The notes under the pieces: model-generated
Told to the model about the DNA's origin: nothing
What the model saw: the letters and a program-made list of their open reading frames with translations, nothing else
The model's database searches: none
Position numbers and translations under genes: made by a program
Shown: piece after piece, positions 8,120 through 17,466 of the stretch
How positions within the stretch are numbered: the stretch's first letter is position 1
How the letters are laid out: the number at the start of each line of letters is the position of its first letter
NCBI RefSeq assembly: GCF_014384895.1
Contig: NZ_JACRSQ010000004.1
Location: 124,001-188,000, forward strand
Origin: Bianquea renquensis
GTDB taxonomy: Bacteria > Bacillota > Clostridia > Lachnospirales > Bianqueaceae
Reading direction: 5' to 3'
Length of the DNA: 64,000 nucleotides

Positions 8120-8974
8120 ATGTGGAAGGCAAATTTTGAACAGCCAGGGGATGGCATTACGTACAAGCGACACGTAACAGTAGAGCAGGGCAGTTTTGAG
8201 TTTCATCTGCACAATGAATATGAAATCTACTTCTTTATCCGAGGGGATGTTCACTATTTCGTGGAGAACTCCATATACGCATTGCAGTATGGAGATCTGT
8301 TGTTGTTTAACAGCTACGAGATCCACCGGGCGACATTTTTGTCCGACAAGCCGTATGAGCGGGTTGTGATTCATTTCTCGCCAGAGCTGATGGACAGTCT
8401 GTCCACCCAGACGACGGATATTCTGCGCTGTTTCCGCCGCCGCCCCAAAGGGGAAAAGAATTTGCTACGTCTCTCGGAGCACCAGATCGTCCAGTTTCTT
8501 TCTCATACAGATAAAATATCCCAGGTCTGTGGTAAGTCGGGCTATGGAGCGGATGTTTTGACGAAAACCTATTTGGCGGAGCTGCTCGTATATATCAACA
8601 TTCTATTCGAAAACCGGGAGTCCGGAGTTGAAAAAGAGACGATTTCCGCTAAAATTCAGGAGATGTTGGAGTACATCGATAACAATATTCAGGGGAATCT
8701 TTCGCTGGAAAGTCTGGAGCAGCGATTTCTGACCAATCGCTATACCCTGAGCCGAGACTTCAAAAAAGAAACGGGGAGCACGATTTATAGCCATATTATT
8801 GCGAAGCGCATCTCCTGTGCCAAGCAGCTATTGGAAGAGGGGCAGTCCGTTATGGATGCCTGTGCGCAGACAGGGTTTAACGATTATACGAATTTTATCC
8901 GAACGTTCAAGAAGGTGACGGGCATGACGCCACATCAGTACCGTAAAGTGCAAGAAAAACGGAAAAACGGTTGA
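8120..8974 (+). CDS. AraC-family transcriptional regulator
   Basis: A 284-residue regulator with an N-terminal cupin-like effector domain (about 10-130, with HLHNEYEIYFF typical of the family's sugar-sensing pocket) and a C-terminal double helix-turn-helix (about 180-280; second helix region ACAQTGFNDYTNFIRTFKK). It is divergent from the oxidoreductase/epimerase operon and is the obvious candidate to control it through the TTGCATA repeats. The start at 8120 is preceded by AAAGGTG about 8 nt upstream; an in-frame ATG at 8048 lies only about 7 nt after the predicted transcript start and has no ribosome binding site. Confidence 0.88.
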   Translation: MWKANFEQPGDGITYKRHVTVEQGSFEFHLHNEYEIYFFIRGDVHYFVENSIYALQYGDLLLFNSYEIHRATFLSDKPYERVVIHFSPELMDSLSTQTTDILRCFRRRPKGEKNLLRLSEHQIVQFLSHTDKISQVCGKSGYGADVLTKTYLAELLVYINILFENRESGVEKETISAKIQEMLEYIDNNIQGNLSLESLEQRFLTNRYTLSRDFKKETGSTIYSHIIAKRISCAKQLLEEGQSVMDACAQTGFNDYTNFIRTFKKVTGMTPHQYRKVQEKRKNG

Positions 8975-9119
8975 ACATTACAATTGTGTTAACAAATCGC
9001 CCTCGGCCAAAAAATATGGGAAAGTTCTTTCATTTCACCGCAATCTGTGATATAATAGGCCAAGAGGGAAAACGGACAAAGAGATTACCTGATATACATT
9101 GTATTGCGGAGGTGGACAC

Positions 9120-10244
9120 ATGCCACCGATGAGCTTGCTGATCAAGCCAGCGTCCAGTCTTTGCCAGATGCGATGCCAGTACTGTTTCTATACGAGCATC
9201 GCGGATACCCGTGTGCAGACATCTTACGGGATCATGCCGGTTGAAACTTTGGAGGCGTTGATCCAAAAGGCGTTAGCCTATGCGGAGGGGACATGCTCAT
9301 TCGCCTTTCAGGGGGGCGAGCCGACCATGGCGGGGCTTGATTTTTTTGAGGCCGCCGTGAGATTTCAGAGAATCTATAATGTCCACGGTGTCTCCATATC
9401 CAACGCCATCCAGACAAATGGATATGCCATCGACGGCAAATGGGCCCAGTTTTTTCATGATCAGCAATTTCTGGTGGGTTTGTCCATGGATGGGCCTAAG
9501 GAGTTGCATGACCGCTATCGCATCGATGCCAGCGGAAAAGGAACGTTCCAGAGGGCGATGGCAGCGGCGCGGCTATTCAAGAAGTATAAAGTCGAATTTA
9601 ATATACTCCATGTTATCACATCACAATCCGCAAGACATCCGGAACAAATTTACAATTTTTACAGAAAACAGAATCTCCCCTTCTTACAGTTCATTTCCTG
9701 CTTGGATCCAGTCGGTGAAGCGCGGGGAGGAACCCCATTTTCCCTGACCCCTAGGGGGTGGCAGGATTTTTATTCCGTGTTATTCGATTGCTGGTACCGA
9801 GACTTTGCCAGCGGACACTATGTCAGCGTGCGCTATTTCGACAATCTAGTTCACATGTTGCTGGGAAAGGGCCCGGAGATCTGTGCTCTGCAGGGACAAT
9901 GCTGCTGTCAATGGGTCGTCGAGAGCGACGGAGGGATATATCCCTGCGATTTTTACGCATGGGATGCCTGGAAAATGGGGACCATCCAGCAGGATGATTT
10001 TCCGGATCTCCTGTCCAGCCCTGTGCTGGGAGATTTTATTCGGCAATCCCAACATCTCCCGCGTGATTGCGCATCGTGCAGGTGGTTTTCCCTGTGCAGA
10101 GGTGGATGCCGCCGCGAGCGGGAAAATTTTGTCTCGGGAACGCTGGAGCGAAACTACTATTGTGAAGCGATTCAGAATTTTTTGGAGTACTCGTATCCTC
10201 GTCTGCTGAATGTAGCGCGAAGTGTACGCCATACCTACAAATAG
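9120..10244 (+). CDS. Radical-SAM/SPASM maturase, anaerobic sulfatase-maturating enzyme type
   Basis: Uses S-adenosylmethionine and a [4Fe-4S] cluster to make a radical; the closest family oxidises a Cys or Ser in a sulfatase to formylglycine. In the 374-residue product the radical-SAM cluster ligands C15, C19 and C22 lie in SSLCQMRCQYCFY. A SPASM region with two auxiliary-cluster cysteine sets follows (ALQGQCCCQ, IYPCDFY, DCASCRWFSLCRGGC, YYCEA). The aspartate in SDGGIYPCD matches the proposed general base of the family. GGAGGT sits 6 nt before the ATG at 9120; an upstream TTG at 9099 is less likely. A TATAAT at 9051-9056 may be its -10. No sulfatase gene is in the window, so the substrate is not identified. 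Confidence 0.85.
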   Translation: MPPMSLLIKPASSLCQMRCQYCFYTSIADTRVQTSYGIMPVETLEALIQKALAYAEGTCSFAFQGGEPTMAGLDFFEAAVRFQRIYNVHGVSISNAIQTNGYAIDGKWAQFFHDQQFLVGLSMDGPKELHDRYRIDASGKGTFQRAMAAARLFKKYKVEFNILHVITSQSARHPEQIYNFYRKQNLPFLQFISCLDPVGEARGGTPFSLTPRGWQDFYSVLFDCWYRDFASGHYVSVRYFDNLVHMLLGKGPEICALQGQCCCQWVVESDGGIYPCDFYAWDAWKMGTIQQDDFPDLLSSPVLGDFIRQSQHLPRDCASCRWFSLCRGGCRRERENFVSGTLERNYYCEAIQNFLEYSYPRLLNVARSVRHTYK

Positions 10245-10258
10245 AAAGAGGAGTAGCG

Positions 10259-11497
10259 ATGTCAATGACAAGATATGCGCCGTCAGGTAAGTTCTCCGCA
10301 GTCGGGTTAATTGGGATGATTTTTGGCGGTCTCCTGGGAGCCTTTATTTTCGGAACGGTTTACATTTATCTCATGAATTATTTTTCCAACATGGTGTTGC
10401 GGTTGATCATCATAGGGGGCCTGATCGCCGGCATGTCCCAGTGGATGATTTTTTTGATGCGGATTGGAAAGATACGGCGGCCGGTGCTAGCCGTGGGCAT
10501 TACCGCCCTGTCGCTGCTGTTTTTGTTGTATAGCAAATGGGCGGTCTATGTCAACATGGTGCAAGAAATCTGGAAGTCAACGGATAAGGTCTGGTATGCA
10601 AACCTGGCGATGCCCGGTTTCTTTGAGACTTGGTGGGATACGGTTACGCACCCAATGGATCTGTGGAAAGCCATGGTGGAGATCAATCTCCGCGGCTTTT
10701 TGTTGGTGAATGGACGGCTGATGACAGGGGTTCCCTTGGCCATACTTTGGATTCTGGAAACCCTTTTGCTGCTTGTCATTCCCCTGTACCGCGTTGCGCT
10801 CAACGCCAGGAAACCCTATGTTGAGGGCAAGGGGTGCTGGCTGACAGAGGAAGAGGAGATCGTAATCACCTATGTGCAGGATTACCGGACGATGCGAAGA
10901 GCTCTGTTAAAACAGGAGTATAGCGGCCTGAGTGCGCTGGATTACCACGTGTTGGAGGGCCAGGAATCCCACGGCGTCCTTACCTTTTACCGCAGGAGGG
11001 ACTACACCGGCCCCTATATTACGCTTGCCAATGTAAAGGCCATACAGGCTGGTCCCAAAAAGATTCGGCACCGTTTTGTGCCGATCGTCCGTCTGGTGGA
11101 CATTGGCGAGGAGACGGCGGCGGAGTTATATGCGCGGTTACATGCCCGCATGATGGAGGAGGAGTCGAAGGATAAAGAGAAGGCGACCTTAACCGGCAAG
11201 GGGAGCTGGAAGCGGTGGTTCATTGAGACCCGTTTTAATCTCCGCCAGTGGGTATCCAGTTTGCTCGCTGATATCCGAACCGTTGCGGCGGTAAAACCAG
11301 AGCCGGAATCGGAGGATGGGCAGGGGAAGAGCGAGGACGTCTACGAGGATGGAGAGAAGGCCGTTTCCATTGAGGAGGTCACGATCCATGTCCCCAATAT
11401 TACACCGGAGATGGAGAAGGAATATATAGTAAAAAAAGCCCAAGAAGAGGAAGAGTCTAAGAGCCGCCGGAAGAAAAAAGGCCCTGCACAAAAGTAA
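10259..11497 (+). CDS. Membrane protein of unknown function
   Basis: I do not recognise the family. The 412-residue product has about four transmembrane segments (roughly 14-38, 45-66, 76-95 and 157-180) and then a long cytoplasmic part of mixed alpha/beta character (about 190-300). The tail is rich in Glu, Lys and Arg, ends in RRKKKG, and has low-complexity acidic stretches around 335-350. The gene starts 14 nt after the maturase, with AGAGGAG ahead of the ATG, so the two are probably co-transcribed. There is no cysteine or serine motif like CxPxR that would mark it as the maturase's substrate. An imperfect GCCGC/GCGGC hairpin follows near 11505-11530. Confidence 0.6.
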   Translation: MSMTRYAPSGKFSAVGLIGMIFGGLLGAFIFGTVYIYLMNYFSNMVLRLIIIGGLIAGMSQWMIFLMRIGKIRRPVLAVGITALSLLFLLYSKWAVYVNMVQEIWKSTDKVWYANLAMPGFFETWWDTVTHPMDLWKAMVEINLRGFLLVNGRLMTGVPLAILWILETLLLLVIPLYRVALNARKPYVEGKGCWLTEEEEIVITYVQDYRTMRRALLKQEYSGLSALDYHVLEGQESHGVLTFYRRRDYTGPYITLANVKAIQAGPKKIRHRFVPIVRLVDIGEETAAELYARLHARMMEEESKDKEKATLTGKGSWKRWFIETRFNLRQWVSSLLADIRTVAAVKPEPESEDGQGKSEDVYEDGEKAVSIEEVTIHVPNITPEMEKEYIVKKAQEEEESKSRRKKKGPAQK

Positions 11498-11627
11498 AGT
11501 TTGAGCCGCTCCTTGCATATGGGATGCGGCTTCCCTTATGTACAGCCGTCGTGTTCCGCGTGGACAACAGCTTTTCTTAAACTTTTCATGAACTTTTATC
11601 ATTTTCCATGATTTTTCAGAGGATTCC

Positions 11628-11636
11628 TGCTATAAT
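11628..11636 (+). promoter_or_regulatory. Extended -10 promoter of the HD-J-FtsH operon
   Basis: TGC followed by TATAAT (11631-11636) forms an extended -10. The region upstream is T-rich without a convincing -35. Transcription would begin about 16-17 nt before the ATG at 11660, leaving a very short leader. Confidence 0.55.
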
Positions 11637-11659
11637 CTATATCAACTTTGGAGGTTGCG

Positions 11660-12271
11660 ATGAGCGGATTCGATTTTACAGCCATGCCCATGGACTCAAA
11701 ATTGCAAAATGCCTTTCAATTTCTATCCGAGATAGACAGGGCGAAGACGGTGCTTCGCCAAAATGTTGTACCGCCGGATCTCCGCCGGGAAAATGACGCG
11801 GAGCATTCCTGGCACATGGCGGTGTGCGCGATGATCTTGGCCCCCTACTATCCGCATCCCTTGGACCTCAGCCGTTGCCTTTCCATGATCCTGCTTCATG
11901 ATGTTGTGGAGATTGACGCCGGCGACACGTACTGCTACGACGAACTGGCGAATCTGGACAAAGCGGACCGGGAGTGCTGTGCTGCGGAGCGGATATTTGG
12001 ACTCCTTGGACCGGAGGGTGCGAAGTGGGAAGCGCTCTGGAAAGAATTTGAGGCTGGCGAGAGCCATGAGGCTAAGTTTGCGGCGATAATGGACAGAATC
12101 CAACCATTGCTGATGCACATGCGAACCGATGGATGCGCATGGAAGACGCATGGGATCTCGAGAGAGCAGGTTGAAAAGAGAAATGAGGCGGCGAAGGAGC
12201 AAGCGCCCGCACTTTGGGAGGCCGTGACCGCGATGCTGGATTATGGCCAGTCACAGGGGTGGCTGAAGTAG
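11660..12271 (+). CDS. HD-domain hydrolase (YfbR/HDDC2-like)
   Basis: A 203-residue metal-dependent phosphohydrolase of the HD superfamily; the nearest characterised relatives are 5'-deoxynucleotidases. Metal-binding positions are visible in ENDAEHSWHMA (H49) and LLHDVVEIDAGD (H80-D81, E84), with a further aspartate in AAIMDRIQP near residue 137. The ATG at 11660 has GGAGG 5 nt upstream, better than the TTG at 11648. It leads an operon of closely packed genes ending in ftsH. Precise substrate is unknown, and the link to the proteostasis genes downstream may be only co-transcription. Confidence 0.82.
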   Translation: MSGFDFTAMPMDSKLQNAFQFLSEIDRAKTVLRQNVVPPDLRRENDAEHSWHMAVCAMILAPYYPHPLDLSRCLSMILLHDVVEIDAGDTYCYDELANLDKADRECCAAERIFGLLGPEGAKWEALWKEFEAGESHEAKFAAIMDRIQPLLMHMRTDGCAWKTHGISREQVEKRNEAAKEQAPALWEAVTAMLDYGQSQGWLK

Positions 12272-12280
12272 GAGGATTGC

Positions 12281-13147
12281 ATGTTTGGATATGTTTCCAT
12301 CAATAAATTAGAGCTAAAGGTCAAGGAGTATTATCGATATAGGGCGTACTATTGTGGCCTGTGCCGGATGCTGAAGATGCGCTATGGGATCAGAGGGCAG
12401 ATTACGCTCACATATGATATGACATTTCTGATCATGTTGCTGACATCGCTCTACGAGCCGGAACCGGTGGAGGAGTATCACCGCTGTGCCGCGCATCCCA
12501 CCATGACACACTGGATGATCATGAATGGATACACACGGTATGCGGCGGATATGAATGTGGCCATGGCATATCACCACCTGATGGATGATTGGAGAGACGA
12601 GGGCAAGGTGATGAGCCGCAGCGCGGCCATGGCGCTGGGAGGAGCCTATAAAAAAATTGAGGCGCGCTACCCGATGAAAATGAGGGCGATTGAAAAGAAT
12701 CTGGCGCGGCTTCACGAGTTGGAGGGCAGGAAGTCTGGCAACCTGGATGAGGTTTCCGCTTGTTTTGGGCGGATAATGGAATTGCTACTTGTATACAAAC
12801 GGGATCATTGGGAACCTTATCTGAGAAGAGTTGGCTTCTACCTGGGGAAGTACATTTATTTGCTCGACGCCTGGGATGACTTGGAGGAGGACAAGCGAAA
12901 CAAAGCGTATAATCCGCTCCTATACTGTCAGCAGCAGCCGGTGACGAGAGAGAGGATGCAGAACGATCTCCTTTCGACGATTGCCCTGTGCGCACAGGAA
13001 GCCGAACGGCTTCCGCTAGTTCAGGATGCGCAGATCCTCCGAAATATACTGTATTCTGGGGTTTGGACTCGATTTGAGCAAAAGAAACGGAATTCAAAAA
13101 AATCCTGTGGACAGGTTATAAATAGAGAAAGGACTAACACGCGATGA
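12281..13147 (+). CDS. DUF5685-like conserved protein
   Basis: A 288-residue protein that opens with [20 protein letters not shown] and has YYCGLCRML near residue 23. This pattern recalls a clostridial family of unknown function (DUF5685) often found beside a J-domain gene, as here. It is predicted to be all-helical. Acidic and histidine-bearing segments ([11 protein letters not shown] near 97 and [10 protein letters not shown] near 196) resemble the paired Asp-rich motifs of helical metal- or diphosphate-binding folds, but I cannot assign an activity. AGGAGG precedes the ATG, and the stop overlaps the next start by four bases, which argues for translational coupling. Confidence 0.7.
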   Translation: MFGYVSINKLELKVKEYYRYRAYYCGLCRMLKMRYGIRGQITLTYDMTFLIMLLTSLYEPEPVEEYHRCAAHPTMTHWMIMNGYTRYAADMNVAMAYHHLMDDWRDEGKVMSRSAAMALGGAYKKIEARYPMKMRAIEKNLARLHELEGRKSGNLDEVSACFGRIMELLLVYKRDHWEPYLRRVGFYLGKYIYLLDAWDDLEEDKRNKAYNPLLYCQQQPVTRERMQNDLLSTIALCAQEAERLPLVQDAQILRNILYSGVWTRFEQKKRNSKKSCGQVINRERTNTR

Positions 13148-13782
13148 ATGCAGATCCATATGAAGTTTTAGGGGTATCAAGGGATGCGTCGGACGACGAG
13201 ATCAAGAAAGCCTATCGGGAATTGGCGAAAAAGTATCATCCAGACCGGTATGTGGACAATCCTCTCTCGAGTCTGGCAGAAGAAAAGTTTAAAGAAGTTC
13301 AGCAGGCATATGACGCCATTATGGAGGAGCGCAGCGGACATGGAACTTCCTACCAACAATCCTCCTATGGCGGATATTCACAGAGCCAGTACCAGGATTA
13401 TGGCGGTGCGGATGCGGAGACGCCGGAACTGCAAACGGCCCGGAATTATATCGAGCTGAAACGATATCGGGAGGCGCTCAATCTCCTGGCGCGAATCACC
13501 GACAGGAGTGCGCGCTGGTATTACTACAGCGCGCTGGCAAATCGTGGACTGGGAAACAATGTGGAAGCGTTGAACTTGGCTAGGCAGGCTGTATCCATGA
13601 ATCCAAACAATCTTGAATATCGAAATTTTCTGAATCAGATGATGCAGGCCAATCAGACCTATCAAACAAATTCGCAGCAGTATGGCGGCATGGGATCGAA
13701 TCCCTGTGACTGCTGTCTCCAGCTCTGGTGCATGGATTCCTGTTGTGAGTGCTTTGGAGGAGATTTGATATCATGCTGTTAA
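13144..13782 (+). CDS. J-domain protein with helical repeats and a cysteine-rich tail
   Basis: A 212-residue DnaJ-like co-chaperone. The J domain occupies about 3-65 with the HPD motif in KYHPDRY, required to stimulate Hsp70 ATPase. A Gly/Ser/Tyr/Gln-rich linker (about 70-95) is followed by TPR-like helices (about 98-165), then a polar linker and a C-terminal tail with nine cysteines, including CDCC, SCCEC and a terminal CC. The tail could bind metal or be a membrane-proximal anchor; neither is shown. It overlaps the preceding gene by four bases and is followed by a membrane protein and ftsH, suggesting a role in membrane protein quality control. Confidence 0.85.
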   Translation: MNADPYEVLGVSRDASDDEIKKAYRELAKKYHPDRYVDNPLSSLAEEKFKEVQQAYDAIMEERSGHGTSYQQSSYGGYSQSQYQDYGGADAETPELQTARNYIELKRYREALNLLARITDRSARWYYYSALANRGLGNNVEALNLARQAVSMNPNNLEYRNFLNQMMQANQTYQTNSQQYGGMGSNPCDCCLQLWCMDSCCECFGGDLISCC

Positions 13783-14297
13783 AACCCCGGAGCATGGCAT
13801 TTCTAGGATTAAATTTAGCCTTATGTCAAGTGCTGATCATCCTGGCCTCCGTATTGGATTTTAGTAGCCTAACTTTCATGGTGCTGGCCAACTGCTGCGT
13901 GGGAATCGCATTTGCGGAGACGGGGCTTAAGGCGGGGACAGCGTTTTTTGCGGCATCTTGCATTTTGGGTGTGTTTCTCTCACCCAACAAATTGTATATG
14001 CTGACCTACGCGGCCATCGGCGCTTACATCTCATTCAAAGAATGGATGGAACAGCGAGTGTTGCTGAATAAACCGTCTGCCCTACTGTGGGCAGTGAAGC
14101 TAGTATTTTTTAATGCGCTGTATATCCCCTTGCTTCTCCTTTTTCCAGAATTGATCTTTGGCCGCCAGGTTTCAACGCTGATGCTCTTAGCGGCCTGGGG
14201 AGGAGGACAATTGCTGATGGTACTCTGTGACTTCGCATATTCTTATTTTATGCGATATCACTGGAAACGCTTACGAAAGCTTGTAATGAAAGAATAG
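13773..14297 (+). CDS. Small integral membrane protein of unknown function
   Basis: A 174-residue hydrophobic protein with about five predicted transmembrane segments (roughly 8-28, 32-52, 57-90 as two, 98-122 and 128-150) and a basic C-terminal tail. The ATG at 13773 overlaps the end of the J-domain gene by 10 nt, with GGAGG about 12 nt upstream; an in-frame GTG at 13749 is possible. Not recognised as a named family. Its fixed position between a J-domain gene and ftsH suggests an accessory role in membrane proteostasis, which is inference. Confidence 0.65.
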   Translation: MLLKPRSMAFLGLNLALCQVLIILASVLDFSSLTFMVLANCCVGIAFAETGLKAGTAFFAASCILGVFLSPNKLYMLTYAAIGAYISFKEWMEQRVLLNKPSALLWAVKLVFFNALYIPLLLLFPELIFGRQVSTLMLLAAWGGGQLLMVLCDFAYSYFMRYHWKRLRKLVMKE

Positions 14298-14308
14298 GAG
14301 GGAGTCCA

Positions 14309-16126
14309 ATGCCCGATGATAAGGATGTCCGCAATAAGAAGATACGAATTGGGATTATCTATTTTGTTATCGTCATCGTCCTCATGCTTGGCGTCAATTA
14401 TGTTCTCCAGTCATCTCGCGTTCAAGACGTGATTTACAGTGAGTTCAAACAGTGGGTCAAGGATGGAAAGGTCGATGCGGTGGAAATCAATGTCAGCACC
14501 GGCCAGATCAGTTTTACAGTGAAAAACGACAACTATAAGATTTACAATACTTACCCCACGGAGACGGCGTCCCTCATTACGGAGTATCTGGAAGAGTACG
14601 ATGTGCCCCAGTTTACAGGGCGATTGCAGGAGACAAACTACTTCCTCATGATCCTATTGCAGTGGGTTGTTCCCATCCTTATCTTTGTCGTCATCTGGAG
14701 ATTTCTTGCCAAGGGGATCACTAAGAATATGGGAGATTCTATGTCCTTTGGCAAGCATTCTGCGAAGATTTACGCTGAAAATGAGACGGGAATAAAATTT
14801 CGCGATGTAGCGGGGGAGGATGAGGCGAAAGAATCCTTGGAGGAGATCGTCGATCTTCTACACAATCCCCAGAAATATTCTCAGATTGGCGCTAAATTGC
14901 CAAAAGGCGCTCTTTTGGTGGGCCCTCCTGGTACTGGAAAGACTATGCTGGCGAAAGCGGTAGCTGGCGAGGCCGGCGTTCCTTTTTTCTCCATGTCGGG
15001 ATCGGAATTCGTTCAGATGTTCGTCGGAATGGGCGCTGCCCGAGTGCGGGATCTGTTCAAACAGGCCCAGGAAAAGGCTCCCTGTATCATTTTTATCGAT
15101 GAGATTGACGCCATTGGAAAGAGCCGTGAAGTATCGTTATCCACCAATGATGAGCGGGAACAGACGCTAAACCAATTGTTGACGGAGATGGACGGGTTTG
15201 ACTCCTCAAAGGGGGTTGTCATTATCGGAGCGACGAACCGCCCAGAAGTGCTAGACCCAGCACTGCTGCGGCCTGGACGCTTTGACCGGCAGATTCAGGT
15301 GGAGACGCCGGACTATATCGGGCGCAAGGCGATCTTAGAGGTTCACGCAAAGAAGATTCGGATGTCGGACAATGTGGACCTGGCAGCCATCGCGAAGTCC
15401 ACTCCTGGCGCGTCCGGGGCGGATCTTGCCAATATTATCAACGAGGCTGCGCTTCTGGCTGTGCGACGGAATCGCAGCGCCGTCGAGCAGTGGGATTTGG
15501 AGGAGGCGCTGGAGGTGGTCATCGCTGGCAAGATCAAGAAAGATCGGGTCCTTTCTCCTAAGGAGAAACAATCGGTTGCTTACCATGAAGTTGGCCATGC
15601 GTTTCTTGCACATGTTCTTCCCAATGCGGATCCAGTGCATAAGATCACAATTATCCCCCGAACAAAGGGGGCGCTGGGGTATACAATGCAGTTGCCGGGG
15701 GAGGACAAATATCTGATCACCCGGGAAGAGCTGGAAGATCGGATTGCAGTAGCTCTTGGCGGCCGTGCGGCGGAGGAAGTCCTTCTCGGTCAGGTATCCA
15801 CTGGCGCGGCCAATGATATCGAGCAGGCGACGGAGTTGGCGAGGCGGATGGTGACCATCTATGGCATGACGGAGCGTTTTGATATGGTGGGACTGGAATC
15901 CCCGTCCGGCGCCTATTTGGATGGCAGGCCGGTGCAAAAATGCAGCGATGTCACAGAACAGCAGATTGATGAGGAAGTTATGAATATCATCAAAAAGCAG
16001 CATCAGCGTTCCATCCAGATCTTATTTGAAAACCGTGAAACGGTTCTCCGCATATCCCAGTATCTGCTGGAAAAGGAGACGATGACGGGGGAAGAATTTG
16101 TCCAGATCTTAGAGGAAGAGACTTGA
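14309..16126 (+). CDS. ftsH: ATP-dependent zinc metalloprotease FtsH
   Basis: Membrane-anchored hexameric AAA+ protease that extracts and degrades misfolded membrane proteins and some regulators. The 605-residue product has two transmembrane segments (about 13-33 and 109-131) enclosing a short extracytoplasmic domain. The AAA module has Walker A GPPGTGKT (about 204-211), Walker [12 protein letters not shown] and the SRH motif [19 protein letters not shown]. The zinc site HEVGH is at 426-430, with the third ligand expected near [16 protein letters not shown] keeps HExxH but replaces the family's usual HEAGH. About 80 bp of its 3' end are repeated 20.6 kb downstream (36675-36755), marking this tail as a likely insertion site. 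Confidence 0.97.
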   Translation: MPDDKDVRNKKIRIGIIYFVIVIVLMLGVNYVLQSSRVQDVIYSEFKQWVKDGKVDAVEINVSTGQISFTVKNDNYKIYNTYPTETASLITEYLEEYDVPQFTGRLQETNYFLMILLQWVVPILIFVVIWRFLAKGITKNMGDSMSFGKHSAKIYAENETGIKFRDVAGEDEAKESLEEIVDLLHNPQKYSQIGAKLPKGALLVGPPGTGKTMLAKAVAGEAGVPFFSMSGSEFVQMFVGMGAARVRDLFKQAQEKAPCIIFIDEIDAIGKSREVSLSTNDEREQTLNQLLTEMDGFDSSKGVVIIGATNRPEVLDPALLRPGRFDRQIQVETPDYIGRKAILEVHAKKIRMSDNVDLAAIAKSTPGASGADLANIINEAALLAVRRNRSAVEQWDLEEALEVVIAGKIKKDRVLSPKEKQSVAYHEVGHAFLAHVLPNADPVHKITIIPRTKGALGYTMQLPGEDKYLITREELEDRIAVALGGRAAEEVLLGQVSTGAANDIEQATELARRMVTIYGMTERFDMVGLESPSGAYLDGRPVQKCSDVTEQQIDEEVMNIIKKQHQRSIQILFENRETVLRISQYLLEKETMTGEEFVQILEEET

Positions 16127-16137
16127 CACGGAGACGT
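16057..16137 (+). repeat. Left direct repeat: ftsH 3' end bordering the island
   Basis: The last ~70 nt of ftsH plus the first bases after its stop, from CCAGTATCTG to GACACGG. They match 36675-36755 with a first block of 37 identical bases and overall three substitutions and one single-base gap. This copy keeps the ftsH frame; the distal one does not. Confidence 0.9.
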
Positions 16138-16172
16138 GTCCAATATAAATGGTTTTCCCGATGGGGATGGAA

Positions 16173-16241
16173 TCTGACGTTAGGCGTCAGAAGAAAAAAT
16201 GATGTTAAACCTTAAAATCTATGGTTTAGCATCATTTTTTT
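16173..16241 (+). terminator. Terminator after ftsH
   Basis: A strong stem (TGATGTTAAACC at 16200-16211 with GGTTTAGCATCA at 16223-16234, one G-U pair) is followed by seven T. A smaller hairpin, TCTGACG/CGTCAGA (16173-16191), lies just before it. The rest of the gap to the first permease gene holds no gene that I can see. Confidence 0.9.
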
Positions 16242-16488
16242 ATGAGTCAATCAGAAAATAAGGGCTTGGATAGCTCCAGAAGACATGGGGTGATAGAGTC
16301 TGGGATCGGTGAACAGTACATATAAAATAGCAAAAAAACGTTATAACAGAAAAGAATCCGTGCTTTTTTATTGACTGCTGTTTGCGTATAATGAAATCGT
16401 AACAGACGAATGAAATGGCAGTGGGCCTTAGCCCATAGAAGCGTGCGATCGAATGGCTCCGAGAGCTATGAAAGGGATGAACGATACG

Positions 16489-17400
16489 ATGAAAAAACGC
16501 AGATTATGGCGGGATATAAAGGCGAATAAACTGATTTATATCCTATTATTGCCGGCAATTTTGACGACGTTTGTTTTTGCCTATATGCCGATGCCGGGGA
16601 TTATAATAGCATTTCAGGATTATAAGCCTTTGCTTGGCCCATGGAAAAGCCCATTTGTTGGCCTTGATGTGTTCAAACGGATTTTTTCTTCCCGGATGAT
16701 TATGGATTCCGTAGGCAACACGGTGTATCTCAATGTACTCAATCTTTTGGTTACGTTTCCTGCGCCTATTCTTTTGGCGTTGATGTTGAATGAGGTAAGG
16801 TGCTCGATCTTTAAACGGGTAATACAAACCGTCAGTTACTTACCCTATTTTCTGTCATGGATTTCGGTAGTGGGCCTAGTGCAGACGATTCTGGGGCTGT
16901 ATGGACCGGTCAATGATTTGTTGGCGCTCTTCGGAGGGAGCAACTTTGAGCGGATCCTCTTTCTGGGACAACAGAAATACTTCATCCCGACGTATCTGAT
17001 TTTGAACTTGTGGAAAGGAACTGGATGGGGGACCGTAATCTATCTTGCGGCAATCAGCGGGATTGATATGCAGCTGTATGAAGCGGCGACGATAGACGGC
17101 GCCAACAAGCTTCAGCAAATCTGGCATATTACGCTTCCGGCTATACGGCAGACAGCAATTCTGTTGTTGATCATGAGCATAGGAGGCCTATTTGGAAGCA
17201 ATTTTGAGTTGGTTTACGCTCTCCAAAACCCCTATATTGATTTCGAGGTTATTTCGACGGCGGTATATAAGATCGGTTTGCAGCAGGGCGATTATCCCCT
17301 AGGCACCGCTCTAAACTTGATTCAAGGGCTAATCGGATTTGCGCTGGTGGCTACGGCCAACTTTATATCCAAGAAAGTCACGGACGTAGGACTTTGGTAA
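16489..17400 (+). CDS. Carbohydrate ABC transporter permease, LplB type
   Basis: Inner-membrane permease of a CUT1-type sugar importer. The 303-residue product has about six transmembrane segments and the cytoplasmic EAA loop EAATIDGANKLQQIWHITLP near 195-215, which contacts the ATPase. The N-terminus MKKRRLWRDIKANKLIYILL and the C-terminus VTDVGLW fit LplB/YtcP-like permeases. AAAGGGA lies about 11 nt before the ATG at 16489; ATGs at 16477 and 16453 are in frame and possible. With the next two genes it forms permease-permease-lipoprotein. No ATPase gene is nearby; such systems commonly share a single MsmX-like ATPase encoded elsewhere. First gene of the inserted island. Confidence 0.9.
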   Translation: MKKRRLWRDIKANKLIYILLLPAILTTFVFAYMPMPGIIIAFQDYKPLLGPWKSPFVGLDVFKRIFSSRMIMDSVGNTVYLNVLNLLVTFPAPILLALMLNEVRCSIFKRVIQTVSYLPYFLSWISVVGLVQTILGLYGPVNDLLALFGGSNFERILFLGQQKYFIPTYLILNLWKGTGWGTVIYLAAISGIDMQLYEAATIDGANKLQQIWHITLPAIRQTAILLLIMSIGGLFGSNFELVYALQNPYIDFEVISTAVYKIGLQQGDYPLGTALNLIQGLIGFALVATANFISKKVTDVGLW

Positions 17401-17466
17401 GGATAAGCGCGAAGAGAACGCGGTGGATAAGTGGAGCTGTGAATTCGGCGAGAAAGGATGGTTGGC

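Noticed and set aside
16300..16450. Promoter with TTGACT and TATAAT before the first permease
   Set aside because: The two hexamers at about 16371-16392 are only 10 nt apart, too close to be used together; the true promoter may depend on YesN.
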